From GCA-2733415 sp965178635 (GTDB taxonomy: Bacteria; Bacteroidota; Bacteroidia; Flavobacteriales; Flavobacteriaceae), in the NCBI GenBank assembly GCA_965178635.1, contig CBCXVT010000010.1, positions 160,109-224,108 of the forward strand: 64,000 bases of DNA, in the 5' to 3' direction. A program made the position numbers and the translations under genes. The notes under the pieces are model-generated. The model ran no database searches. It had not been told where the DNA came from and worked only from the letters and a program-made list of their open reading frames with translations. Numbering within the stretch: the stretch's first letter is position 1; every line of letters begins with the position of its first letter. Below are positions 17,414 to 26,052 of the stretch, one piece after another.

Positions 17414-17962
17414 ATGAACAGACCAGAAGACATATCTGATGCTAAATTAGTGGAACAGTATAAATTAGGTAATCGCAAAGTGCTGGTTGTTCTGGTTAAT
17501 CGCTGGCATAAAAAATTCTGCTCTCATGCATTCTGGTATGTTAAAGATGCTGAGTTGGCAAAGGATGTAGCTCAAGAAAGTTGGGCCGTTATTATTGATA
17601 AATTACCACTATTAAGACAGAATGATAAATTTGGTAGTTGGGGATTAAGCATTGTGATGAGAAAGGCTATAGATAGTTATCGTGAACAACATAAATATAG
17701 AGTTCTTGACACTTATTCTGAAACGAATTTAGTAGCAGATGAACAAGTGAATACTGCGTTTCATTATGATCTTATTTTAAAAGAAATTAAAAACTTACCG
17801 AATGAGCAACAAGCAGTTTTAAAGTTGTTTTATTTAGAAAGTTATAAGATTCATCAAATTGCTGAAATTTTAGATATAGCAAAGGGCACAGTAAAATCAA
17901 GACTATTTACAGCAAGAGAAAAACTAAAATTAATTTTAAAAACGAATACTTATGAAAGATAA
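17414..17962 (+). CDS. ECF-type RNA polymerase sigma factor
   Basis: The 182-residue protein has sigma region 2 (FWYVKDAELAKDVAQESWAVI, with DKFGSWGLSIVMRKAIDSYR) and region 4 (LPNEQQAVLKLFYLESYKIHQIAEILDIAKGTVKSRLFTAREKL). It lacks region 3, as in ECF factors. It directs RNA polymerase to a small regulon. The next gene overlaps by 11 bp and encodes a small membrane protein, the usual place for a regulator of sigma activity, although that protein has no recognisable zinc anti-sigma motif. Confidence 0.93.
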   Translation: MNRPEDISDAKLVEQYKLGNRKVLVVLVNRWHKKFCSHAFWYVKDAELAKDVAQESWAVIIDKLPLLRQNDKFGSWGLSIVMRKAIDSYREQHKYRVLDTYSETNLVADEQVNTAFHYDLILKEIKNLPNEQQAVLKLFYLESYKIHQIAEILDIAKGTVKSRLFTAREKLKLILKTNTYER

Positions 17963-18335
17963 TACAGAAGACATAGATAAGTTGATAAAAAATGCTTTAA
18001 CAGAAGAAGAAGCAAAATTTTATGATGATTTAGAGGAACAAAATATTTTTGGAATGGTCGGAGGGCTCTTTAGAGGTAAGTTGAGGTGGCTGTTAGTATT
18101 AATGAACATCGTTACAGTAATTGCTTTCATAGGTTTAATATATTGTATAGTTCAAATTGTTAATACTGATGTTACTAATGAACTTATCAGGTGGGGACTT
18201 TTAGGGATGTTATTCATGTTAATGATATCTATGCTTAAACTTTTTGTATGGTTACAAATGGATAAAAATGCTTTACTAAGAGAAATAAAACGTTTAGAAC
18301 TTCAGGTATCTGCATTAGCTAATAGGTTAGCATAA
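17952..18335 (+). CDS. Small two-helix membrane protein, probable sigma-factor partner (DUF6768-like)
   Basis: This 127-residue protein has a charged cytosolic N-terminus (DIDKLIKNALTEEEAKFYDDLEEQ) and two transmembrane helices at about residues 43-66 and 76-97. A C-terminal amphipathic segment (ALLREIKRLELQVSALANRL) looks like a short coiled coil. Its 11-bp overlap with the ECF sigma gene implies translational coupling, and the product may hold or release the sigma factor. I recall similar proteins as DUF6768. No HxxxCxxC motif is present. Confidence 0.75.
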   Translation: MKDNTEDIDKLIKNALTEEEAKFYDDLEEQNIFGMVGGLFRGKLRWLLVLMNIVTVIAFIGLIYCIVQIVNTDVTNELIRWGLLGMLFMLMISMLKLFVWLQMDKNALLREIKRLELQVSALANRLA

Positions 18336-18380
18336 TTTGGTTTTACAGATACTTTAAAAATCGTTTTGTTTTTAGTAAAT

Positions 18381-18460
18381 TGCAGAACTTTCAGGGATGA
18401 TTTCTCTCCCACGCTGAATTTTCGAGTACTCTTCGGAAGGATAAAGGTAGAGAAGGAATG
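18381..18460 (+). promoter_or_regulatory. Candidate structured cis-regulatory RNA upstream of rocD (rocD-1-like)
   Basis: The leader before rocD is unusually GC-rich for this genome between 18381 and 18460. It can form interleaved pairs: TTCAG (18390-18394) with CTGAA (18414-18418), and TTCTCT (18402-18407) with AGAGAA (18449-18454). These cross, which makes a pseudoknot-like fold. A GGG...CCC pair lies inside it. I recall a conserved RNA class called rocD-1 upstream of rocD in Bacteroidota; the match to that model is not verified here. The element ends about 30 nt before the ATG, so it could control translation or transcription in response to an arginine or ornithine signal. Confidence 0.6.
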
Positions 18461-18492
18461 GTTATTTTATTTATTTTTAAATTATTTAAAAA

Positions 18493-19737
18493 ATGGCTGT
18501 TTTAGAACACGTAACGTCACAACAAGCAATTGAATTAGAAGACAAACATGGTGCACACAATTACCACCCATTACCAGTAGTATTATCTAAAGGTGAAGGC
18601 GTATATGTTTGGGATGTAGAAGGGAAAAAGTATTATGATTTTTTATCGGCATATTCTGCGGTAAATCAAGGGCACTGTCATCCAAAAATTGTTGGAGCAA
18701 TGGTAAATCAAGCACAACAATTAACCTTAACATCAAGAGCATTTTACAATGATGTATTAGGAAAATATGAAAAATATGCTACTGAATTATTTGGTTTCGA
18801 TAAGTTGTTGCCAATGAACACAGGTGCTGAAGCTGTTGAAACTGCATTAAAATTATGTAGAAAATGGGCTTATGAGAAAAAAGGCTTATCTGAAAATGAG
18901 GCAGAAATTGTAGTATGTGAGAATAACTTTCACGGACGTACAACAACAATTATCTCGTTTTCTAATGATCCTGTTGCAAGAACCAATTTCGGTCCTTTTA
19001 CAAACGGATTCATTAAAATTGAATACGATAACTTAACTGCTTTAGAAGAAGTTTTGAAGAGCAATAAGAATATCGCTGGATTCATGGCAGAACCAATTCA
19101 AGGTGAAGCAGGAGTTTACGTACCATCTGAAGGTTATTTAGCTGGTGCTAAAGCATTATGTAACAAATACAACGTGTTATTTATTGCTGATGAAGTACAA
19201 ACAGGTATTGCACGTACAGGGAAATTAGTTTGTGTTGATCATGAAGATGCTAAACCAGATATTTTAATTTTAGGTAAAGCCTTAAGTGGTGGAGCATATC
19301 CTGTATCTGCGGTATTAGCAAATAATAACATTATGGATGTTATTCAACCAGGAAACCACGGAAGTACTTTTGGAGGAAATCCTGTTGCAGCTGCAGTAGC
19401 AATCGCTGCTTTAGAAGTTGTTAAGAACGAAAACTTATGCGAAAATGCAGAAGTATTAGGACAGTTATTCCGTTCGGAAATAAATAAGTTTATTGAAACT
19501 AGTTCTATCGCGACTTTAGTACGTGGAAAAGGATTGTTAAATGCTGTTGTAATTAACGATTCTGAGGATAGTGATACAGCTTGGAATATTTGTATGAAGT
19601 TACGTGACAATGGTTTATTAGCTAAGCCAACACATGGAAATATCATTCGTTTTGCACCACCTTTAGTTATGACTAAAGAACAATTGTTAGATTGTGTATC
19701 TATTATTACATCGACTTTAAAAGAGTTTGAAAAATAA
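18493..19737 (+). CDS. rocD: Ornithine aminotransferase
   Basis: This PLP enzyme of 414 residues converts ornithine and 2-oxoglutarate to glutamate semialdehyde and glutamate (arginine breakdown, proline formation). Motifs are the N-terminal GAHNYHPLPVVLSKGEG, MNTGAEAVETALKLCRKW for PLP phosphate binding, ENNFHGRT, IADEVQTGIARTG with the PLP-contacting Asp, and the Schiff-base Lys in LILGKALSGGAYPVS (Lys262). Length is normal. The gene stands alone between a structured leader RNA and a terminator, so it is probably controlled on its own. Confidence 0.97.
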   Translation: MAVLEHVTSQQAIELEDKHGAHNYHPLPVVLSKGEGVYVWDVEGKKYYDFLSAYSAVNQGHCHPKIVGAMVNQAQQLTLTSRAFYNDVLGKYEKYATELFGFDKLLPMNTGAEAVETALKLCRKWAYEKKGLSENEAEIVVCENNFHGRTTTIISFSNDPVARTNFGPFTNGFIKIEYDNLTALEEVLKSNKNIAGFMAEPIQGEAGVYVPSEGYLAGAKALCNKYNVLFIADEVQTGIARTGKLVCVDHEDAKPDILILGKALSGGAYPVSAVLANNNIMDVIQPGNHGSTFGGNPVAAAVAIAALEVVKNENLCENAEVLGQLFRSEINKFIETSSIATLVRGKGLLNAVVINDSEDSDTAWNICMKLRDNGLLAKPTHGNIIRFAPPLVMTKEQLLDCVSIITSTLKEFEK

Positions 19738-19754
19738 TAAGATCAGTATAATAT

Positions 19755-19784
19755 AAAAAGCCACTCAATTGAGTGGCTTTTTTT
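19755..19784. terminator. Bidirectional intrinsic terminator between rocD and the transketolase pair
   Basis: AAAAAGCCACTCAA pairs directly with TTGAGTGGCTTTTT. A and T runs on both sides allow use by both converging units. The same GCCACTC stem is found again at 31545-31573. Confidence 0.9.
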
Positions 19785-19804
19785 ATATCTGAAGAAAGCG
19801 ATTT

Positions 19805-20758
19805 TTACTTTCTTGTAATAACTTTTTCTACAGCTTTAATAATTGCTGTATCATCAAGTCCGTATTTTTCCATCAATTGTGCTGGAGTACCAGATTCTCC
19901 AAATGTATCGTTAGTTGCAACAAACTCTTGAGGAGTAGGCGTGTTAAGGGCTAAAACTCTTGCAACACTTTCTCCTAAACCACCCAAATGGTTATGCTCT
20001 TCTGCAGTAACTACGCAACCTGTTTTTGCTACAGATTTTAAAATAGCATCTTTATCTAAAGGTTTTATAGTGTGAATATTTATCACTTCTGCAGAAATTC
20101 CTTTTGCTTCTAAAGCTTCGGCAGCTTTTAAAGATTCCCAAACTAAATGTCCAGTTGCCACAATAGTAACATCAGTACCCTCAGTTAATTGAACAGCTTT
20201 TCCTATTTCAAATTTCTGATCAACAGGAGTGAAGTTAGCTACTTTCGGACGTCCGAAACGTAAATAAACTGGTCCCACATAATCTGCAATAGCTTCTGTA
20301 GCTGCTTTTGTTTGGTTATAATCACATGGATTGATAACAACCATACCAGGTAACATTTTCATTAATCCAATATCTTCTAATATTTGGTGTGTTGCTCCAT
20401 CTTCACCAAGAGTTAATCCGGCGTGAGAGGCACATATTTTTACATTCTTATCAGAATATGCAATCGACTGACGAATTTGGTCATAAACTCTTCCAGTAGA
20501 GAAGTTTGCAAAGGTTCCTGTAAACGGAATTTTACCTCCAATAGTCATACCGGCAGCAACACTCATCATGTTTGCTTCCGTAATTCCCATTTGGAAAAAA
20601 CGCTCAGGGTTGTTGTCAATAAATTCATTCATTTTTAATGAACCTACTAAGTCGGCACATAAGGCTACTACATTTTCGTTCTTTTTACCTACAGCTGCTA
20701 AACCAGCTCCAAAACCAGAACGTGTATCTTTTTTACCTTGATCTATATATTTTTTCAT
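19805..20758 (-). CDS. Transketolase, C-terminal subunit
   Basis: The 317-residue subunit holds the pyrimidine-binding and C-terminal domains of a split transketolase: GITEANMMSVAAGMTIGGKIPF (with the catalytic Glu), SHAGLTLGEDGATHQILEDIGLMK, and the C-domain VTAEEHNHLGGLGESVARVLA. It pairs with the N-terminal subunit encoded 18 bp upstream to make a functional thiamine-diphosphate enzyme moving two-carbon units in the pentose phosphate pathway. Splitting into two genes is common in Bacteroidota and archaea. Confidence 0.96.
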   Translation of the reverse strand: MKKYIDQGKKDTRSGFGAGLAAVGKKNENVVALCADLVGSLKMNEFIDNNPERFFQMGITEANMMSVAAGMTIGGKIPFTGTFANFSTGRVYDQIRQSIAYSDKNVKICASHAGLTLGEDGATHQILEDIGLMKMLPGMVVINPCDYNQTKAATEAIADYVGPVYLRFGRPKVANFTPVDQKFEIGKAVQLTEGTDVTIVATGHLVWESLKAAEALEAKGISAEVINIHTIKPLDKDAILKSVAKTGCVVTAEEHNHLGGLGESVARVLALNTPTPQEFVATNDTFGESGTPAQLMEKYGLDDTAIIKAVEKVITRK

Positions 20759-20776
20759 TGTTGTTGTGCTTGTAGA

Positions 20777-21619
20777 TTAATAATCTCCTAAAGTTTCTGG
20801 ATTCTGTGCTAAGGCGTTTGCTAATTGCTCATCATTTGGAGCTTTACCATGCCAAGCATGTGTTCCCATCATAAAATCAACACCATTACCCATTTCAGTA
20901 TGTAATAAAATACAAACAGGTTTACCTTTTCCAGTGCGGTTTTTAGCTTCAGCTAAAGCGTTAAGAATTGTATCAATATCGTTTCCTTGCTCAACATCTA
21001 AAACATCCCATCCAAAGGCTTCAAACTTGGCTTTTAAATCTCCTAATGGTAGAACATCGTCTGTAGCACCATCAATTTGTTTTTTGTTGTAATCTACAGT
21101 TGCAATATAATTATCAACATTGTTACCAGCAGCATACATTGCAGCTTCCCATATTTGCCCTTCTTGTAATTCTCCATCACCATGTAAACTATAAACTGTA
21201 GTATCTTCACCGTTTAACTTTTTAGTTAAAGCTGCTCCAATAGCCACACTCATACCTTGTCCTAAAGAACCAGAAGCAATACGGATTCCTTCTAAACCTT
21301 CATGAGTAGTTGGGTGCCCTTGCAAACGTGAGTTTAATAATCTGAATGTGTTTAATTCAGATACAGGAAAATAGCCATTACGTGCTAAAACACTATAATA
21401 GACTGGTGAAATATGTCCGTTTGATAAAAAGAACAAATCTTCATTCAAACCATCCATTGTAAAGTTGGTATCATGAGTCATGACGTCTTTGTATAAACAA
21501 ACTAAAAATTCGGCACAGCCTAAAGAACCTCCTGGATGCCCAGAATTTACTTTGTGTACCATTCGTAAAATATCTCTACGAACTTGAGTAACTTGATCTT
21601 GTAATTGTTGTGTTGGCAT
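20777..21619 (-). CDS. Transketolase, N-terminal subunit
   Basis: The 280-residue subunit has the thiamine-diphosphate-binding domain: VNSGHPGGSLGCAEFLVCLY, LSNGHISPVYYSVLARNGYF, and the GDG motif SLHGDGELQEGQIWEAAMYA with the metal-binding VDYNKKQID. It ends FMMGTHAWHGKAPNDEQLANA. The C-terminal subunit follows after 18 bp. A TATTTTTG box on the minus strand at 21642-21649 may be part of its promoter. Confidence 0.96.
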   Translation of the reverse strand: MPTQQLQDQVTQVRRDILRMVHKVNSGHPGGSLGCAEFLVCLYKDVMTHDTNFTMDGLNEDLFFLSNGHISPVYYSVLARNGYFPVSELNTFRLLNSRLQGHPTTHEGLEGIRIASGSLGQGMSVAIGAALTKKLNGEDTTVYSLHGDGELQEGQIWEAAMYAAGNNVDNYIATVDYNKKQIDGATDDVLPLGDLKAKFEAFGWDVLDVEQGNDIDTILNALAEAKNRTGKGKPVCILLHTEMGNGVDFMMGTHAWHGKAPNDEQLANALAQNPETLGDY

Positions 21620-21784
21620 GTTGTTGTGTTAAAATACGCTACAAAAATAGATTTTTAAAGCCTATAATAAAAACTATTTTAAGTGCAATTATTAACGAAT
21701 AAATAGATTTGCTAACAATTTTGATTTTATTAAGATTTACTTCTGTTTTAGTTGTTATATTTGTTGCTTCATTGAATTTGATTT

Positions 21785-22915
21785 ATGCAATTTGAAATAA
21801 ACGCAAAAGACCCTCAGACTAAAGCTAGGGCAGGTAAAATGACTACCGATCATGGAGTTATTGAAACCCCTATATTTATGCCTGTAGGCACTATTGGTAC
21901 TGTAAAAGGGGTACACCAAACTGAGCTTAAGAATGAAATAAATCCTGATATTATTTTAGGAAACACCTACCATTTGTATTTACGACCTGGTATGGAAATC
22001 ATGGAAAAAGCAGGAGGGTTGCATAAATTTATGAATTGGGATAGGAATATCTTAACCGATTCTGGGGGATATCAAGTATATTCGTTATCATCTAATAGAA
22101 AAATTAAAGAAGATGGTGTGAAATTTAAATCGCATATTGATGGATCATATCATTTCTTTTCTCCTGAATTTTCTATGGATATTCAAAGAAGTATTGGTGC
22201 TGATATTTTTATGGCATTTGATGAATGTACTCCATATCCTTGTGATTATAATTATGCGCGCCGTTCAATGCACATGACACACAGATGGTTGGACAGATGT
22301 ATCAAACATATTGGAGAAACTCCTGTAAAATACGGTCATGACCAAGCATTTTTCCCTATTGTTCAAGGAAGTACATATAAAGACTTACGTAAACAATCTG
22401 CAGAGTTTATAGCTTCAAGAGAAGCAGTAGGAAATGCAATTGGAGGCTTGTCAGTTGGAGAACCAGCTGAAGAACTTTATGGAATGACAGAAGTTGTTTG
22501 TGAGGTTTTACCAGAAGATAAACCACGTTATTTAATGGGTGTTGGTACACCAATTAATATACTAGAAAATATTGCTTTAGGAGTTGATATGTTCGACTGT
22601 GTTATGCCAACTCGTAATGCCAGAAATGGAATGTTATTTACAGCATACGGTTCTATAAACATCAAAAACAAAAAATGGGCAGATGATTTCTCTGCTATTG
22701 ATGAAATGGGAATCACTTGGGTTGACACCTATTATTCTAAAGCTTATGTGCGTCATTTATTCACAGTAAATGAAATGTTAGGAAAGCAAATTGCTACCAT
22801 TCACAATTTAGGATTTTACTTGTGGTTAACACGTGAAGCTAGAAAACACATTATTGCTGGAGATTTTAGAGAGTGGAAAGAGAAAATGGTGAAGCAAATG
22901 AATAACAGATTGTAA
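21785..22915 (+). CDS. tgt: tRNA-guanine transglycosylase (without the zinc cysteines)
   Basis: TGT swaps guanine 34 of GU(N) anticodon tRNAs for a queuosine precursor. At 376 residues it is full length, with DHGVIETPIFMPVGTIGTVKGV, ILTDSGGYQVYSLSSNRKI and FDECTPYPCDYNYARRSMHMT. The nucleophile region is GVDMFDCVMPTRNARNG. The C-terminal region that usually holds CxCxxC reads MGITWVDTYYSKAYVRHLF and then IATIHNLGF. The three Cys are absent while the His remains. Its stop shares a base with the next start (TAATG), so the downstream permease is translationally coupled. Confidence 0.95.
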   Translation: MQFEINAKDPQTKARAGKMTTDHGVIETPIFMPVGTIGTVKGVHQTELKNEINPDIILGNTYHLYLRPGMEIMEKAGGLHKFMNWDRNILTDSGGYQVYSLSSNRKIKEDGVKFKSHIDGSYHFFSPEFSMDIQRSIGADIFMAFDECTPYPCDYNYARRSMHMTHRWLDRCIKHIGETPVKYGHDQAFFPIVQGSTYKDLRKQSAEFIASREAVGNAIGGLSVGEPAEELYGMTEVVCEVLPEDKPRYLMGVGTPINILENIALGVDMFDCVMPTRNARNGMLFTAYGSINIKNKKWADDFSAIDEMGITWVDTYYSKAYVRHLFTVNEMLGKQIATIHNLGFYLWLTREARKHIIAGDFREWKEKMVKQMNNRL

Positions 22916-23994
22916 TGTTAAAAATACTCGATAGATATATTTTAAAGCGCTATTTAGGAACATTTTCAGTAATGCTATTACTGTTTATCCCTATTGGTAT
23001 TATGGTAGATTTATCAAGTAAAGTAGATAATTTATTAGAAAATAACGCACCGCTTGGTAAAACTATTTATTTCTATTTTAATTTTACCATTTATATAGGC
23101 TATTTATTATTTCCGTTATTTTTATTCCTTTCTGTAATTTGGTTCACATCAAAACTGGCAAATAAAACTGAGATTGTAGCCATACTAAGTTCAGGTATTT
23201 CATTTAGTCGTTTTCTTAGGCCATATTTAATTGGAGCTTCTTTTATAGGTGTATTTTTCTTTTTTGTTGGTATGTATGTTTTGCCAAACTCTAGTAAAGA
23301 GTACAATGAGTTTAAATATGAGTATATAAACCCTGATAGAAAAACAAGAGAAACTACTAATGTTTACAGACAAATAAATGACAATGATTATTTATATGTC
23401 TCTAGTTTTGATTCCAAAAATAAGCAAGCTTATAACTTCACATTAGAACATTTTGAAGACAATGTTTTAAAATATAAAATTGAAGCAACAAAAATTAAGT
23501 TTCAAGAAAAGGATACATCTTATAGATTAACCAACTATGTAAAAAGAAACATAGGTAAGTATCATGATGATATTATTAGAAAAACAAGAAAAGATACCGT
23601 ATTTAGTTTTGATTTAGATGATTTAGCTCCTGTAAATTACATAGCTGAAACTTTAAACAATAGAGAGTTAGATGTATTTATTGAAAAAGAAAAACAACGT
23701 GGGTCTAGTTATGTGAGTCGTTATGAGATTGTTAAGTATAAACGCTGGAGTATTCCTGTTTCGGCGTTCATATTAACTATTATTGCCGTAGCTGTATCTG
23801 CAATGAAGCGTAGAGGAGGAATGGGAGTAAATTTAGCTTTTGGAATTGCTTTAGCTTTTGTGTTTATTTTTATAGATAAAATATTTACTGTTATGGCAGA
23901 TCAATCAGGATTCAATCCATTATTAGCAGTGTGGTTACCAAATATTACGTTTGGTATTCTAGCAATTATCTTATTAAATAATGCCAAACGATAA
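22915..23994 (+). CDS. LptF/LptG family permease
   Basis: The 359-residue inner-membrane protein opens KILDRYILKRYLGTFSVMLLLFIPIGIMVDLS, a signature of the YjgP/YjgQ (LptF/LptG) family. It has three N-terminal helices, a periplasmic beta-jellyroll (residues about 115-275) and three C-terminal helices (FILTIIAVAVSAMKRRGGMGVNLAFGIAL). With LptB it extracts lipopolysaccharide from the inner membrane. I cannot tell LptF from LptG by eye. It is coupled to tgt by a one-base overlap and overlaps the next gene by 14 bp. Confidence 0.9.
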   Translation: MLKILDRYILKRYLGTFSVMLLLFIPIGIMVDLSSKVDNLLENNAPLGKTIYFYFNFTIYIGYLLFPLFLFLSVIWFTSKLANKTEIVAILSSGISFSRFLRPYLIGASFIGVFFFFVGMYVLPNSSKEYNEFKYEYINPDRKTRETTNVYRQINDNDYLYVSSFDSKNKQAYNFTLEHFEDNVLKYKIEATKIKFQEKDTSYRLTNYVKRNIGKYHDDIIRKTRKDTVFSFDLDDLAPVNYIAETLNNRELDVFIEKEKQRGSSYVSRYEIVKYKRWSIPVSAFILTIIAVAVSAMKRRGGMGVNLAFGIALAFVFIFIDKIFTVMADQSGFNPLLAVWLPNITFGILAIILLNNAKR

Positions 23995-24862
23995 ATTAAA
24001 AAGTTACCTACATCTCCATCTTATTGTATTCATTTGGGGGTTTACTGCAATTTTAGGAAAATTACTATCTATTGATGCCATTCCGTTAGTTTGGTATCGA
24101 ATGGGTTTGGCTAGTTTTTTTATTTATATATATATAAAAGTAACAAAACTCTCTTTAAAAATAACTAAACGTCAAGTAGTAAATTATGTTTTTGGTGGGG
24201 CTGTTATTGCGGCTCACTGGGTCACTTTTTTTTACGCTATTAAAATATCAAACATATCTATCGCGTTAGCAACAATGAGTACTGGGGCATTCTTTACCAT
24301 ATTTATTGAAGCATTATACAAAAAGAAACGCATTGACTTCAAGGAATTAATTTTCGGAATTCTAGCCATTGTGGGGTTATATATCATTTATAAATCAGAA
24401 ATAAGCTTACAGATAGGAATGTTAGTAGCACTTGCGTCATCATTTTTATCTGCTGTGTTTTCTGTCTTTAATGCTGATTTTGTTAAAAAAGAAAGTGCTG
24501 TTGTTATTTCATTTTATGAGCTTAGTTTTGGCGTGTTAGCTATTACTTTATTTTTATTGTGTAATGGTGAGTTATTAGATACAAGCTTTTTCAAACTAGA
24601 ACCATTAGACTATTTGTGGCTTTTTATATTGAGTAGTGTTTGTACTGCTTATGCATTTATAGTGTCGGTTGATTTATTAAAGAAACTAAGCGCATTTACA
24701 GTAATGCTTACTATTAATTTAGAACCTATTTACGCTATATTTTTGGCAATTATACTCTTCCCTGAAAACGAAAAGATGACTCCTAATTTTTATTTTGGAG
24801 CCGCATTAATTTTGTTAACCGTTGTAGCTAATGGTGTTATAAAAACCATCAAAAAAAAATAA
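23981..24862 (+). CDS. EamA family drug/metabolite transporter
   Basis: The 293-residue protein has about ten transmembrane helices arranged as two EamA halves. Markers are HLIVFIWGFTAILGKLLSIDAIPLVWYRM at the start and the matching second-half segment AFTVMLTINLEPIYAIFLAIILFPE, with the typical NLEP loop. It probably exports a small metabolite; the substrate cannot be read from sequence. It overlaps the permease gene by 14 bp, so it is the last gene of the tgt operon. Confidence 0.9.
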   Translation: MPNDKLKSYLHLHLIVFIWGFTAILGKLLSIDAIPLVWYRMGLASFFIYIYIKVTKLSLKITKRQVVNYVFGGAVIAAHWVTFFYAIKISNISIALATMSTGAFFTIFIEALYKKKRIDFKELIFGILAIVGLYIIYKSEISLQIGMLVALASSFLSAVFSVFNADFVKKESAVVISFYELSFGVLAITLFLLCNGELLDTSFFKLEPLDYLWLFILSSVCTAYAFIVSVDLLKKLSAFTVMLTINLEPIYAIFLAIILFPENEKMTPNFYFGAALILLTVVANGVIKTIKKK

Positions 24863-24940
24863 CAAAATACTAAGATTACTACTGATAGATTGCTAAAGTT
24901 TTTATATTTGCTAATCTATAAACAAGACTAGAAAACCATT

Positions 24941-25894
24941 ATGGAATATTTAGATTTTGAACTTCCTATTCAGGAGTTAGAAGAACAATTAGAAAAGTGT
25001 GCAGTATTAGGTAAAGAGAGTGATGTTGATGTTACTGAAACTTGTACTCAAATTGAAAAAAAGTTAGAAGAAAAGAAAAAAGAAATATATAGCAACCTTT
25101 CTGCTTGGCAACGTGTTCAGATGTCTAGGCATCCATCAAGGCCATATACTTTAGATTATATTAAAGCTATTTGTGGCGATGAATTTGTAGAATTACATGG
25201 CGATAGAAACGTCCGTGATGATAAAGCTATGATTGGTGGGTTAGGTAAAATAGGTGATCAGTCATTTATGTTTATTGGTCAGCAAAAAGGATTTAATACT
25301 AAAACACGTCAGTATAGAAACTTCGGAATGGCAAATCCTGAAGGATACCGAAAAGCCTTACGTTTAATGAAGTCTGCTGAAAAGTTTGGTATTCCTGTTG
25401 TCACTTTAATTGATACTCCAGGAGCATATCCAGGATTAGAAGCTGAAGAACGCGGACAAGGTGAGGCTATTGCTCGTAATATTTTAGAAATGACACGTCT
25501 TAAAGTGCCAATTATCTGTGTGATCATTGGTGAAGGTGCTTCAGGTGGTGCATTAGGAATAGGTGTAGGAGATAAAGTATTGATGTTAGAAAACACATGG
25601 TACTCAGTAATTTCTCCAGAATCTTGCTCTTCTATTTTATGGCGTAGTTGGGAATATAAAGAACAAGCAGCAGATGCTTTAAAGTTAACTGCTAAAGATA
25701 TGAAGAAGCTTAAATTGGTTGACGAAATCGTTAAAGAACCAGTTGGTGGAGCTCATAGAGATAGAGAAAAAACATTTAAGATTGTTGCTAAAGCAATCAC
25801 CAAGTCTTTTGAAGAATTTAAAAACTTATCACCAAAAGATTTAGTAGATCAACGTATGGATAAATATTCTCAAATGGGAGTGTTTAGTGAGTAG
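24941..25894 (+). CDS. accA: Acetyl-CoA carboxylase carboxyltransferase, alpha subunit
   Basis: The 317-residue subunit transfers carboxyl from biotin to acetyl-CoA with AccD in the first step of fatty acid synthesis. It shows LDFELPIQELEEQLE, the ACCA signature AWQRVQMSRHPSRPYTLDYI, the oxyanion-hole Gly regions GQQKGFNTKTR and IGEGASGGALGIGVGD, and LIDTPGAYPGLEAEERGQ. Length is normal. A TATATTTG box at 24903-24910 resembles a -7 element 30 bp before the ATG, but the -33 partner is not at a normal distance. Confidence 0.97.
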   Translation: MEYLDFELPIQELEEQLEKCAVLGKESDVDVTETCTQIEKKLEEKKKEIYSNLSAWQRVQMSRHPSRPYTLDYIKAICGDEFVELHGDRNVRDDKAMIGGLGKIGDQSFMFIGQQKGFNTKTRQYRNFGMANPEGYRKALRLMKSAEKFGIPVVTLIDTPGAYPGLEAEERGQGEAIARNILEMTRLKVPIICVIIGEGASGGALGIGVGDKVLMLENTWYSVISPESCSSILWRSWEYKEQAADALKLTAKDMKKLKLVDEIVKEPVGGAHRDREKTFKIVAKAITKSFEEFKNLSPKDLVDQRMDKYSQMGVFSE

Positions 25895-25923
25895 TCCTAC
25901 TAAACTCAATAACTAAATAAAAG

Positions 25924-25952
25924 AACCGAAGTAATAACTTCGGTTTTTTTAG
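25924..25952 (+). terminator. Intrinsic terminator after accA
   Basis: AACCGAAGT (25924-25932) pairs with ACTTCGGTT (25937-25945), followed by a T-run. Confidence 0.9.
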
Positions 25953-26052
25953 CGTTATTAACAAAAAAACAAAGTTATTAACACCTTAATTGTTGATAGC
26001 TAGTGAATTACTATAATTAGTTTAAGCAGTAAAAAAGCCTACTTTCGTTGTT

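Noticed and set aside
25950..26000. Two GTTATTAACA direct repeats before dnaB as a replication or operator element
   Set aside because: They are short, AT-rich and not repeated further; chance is a sufficient explanation.
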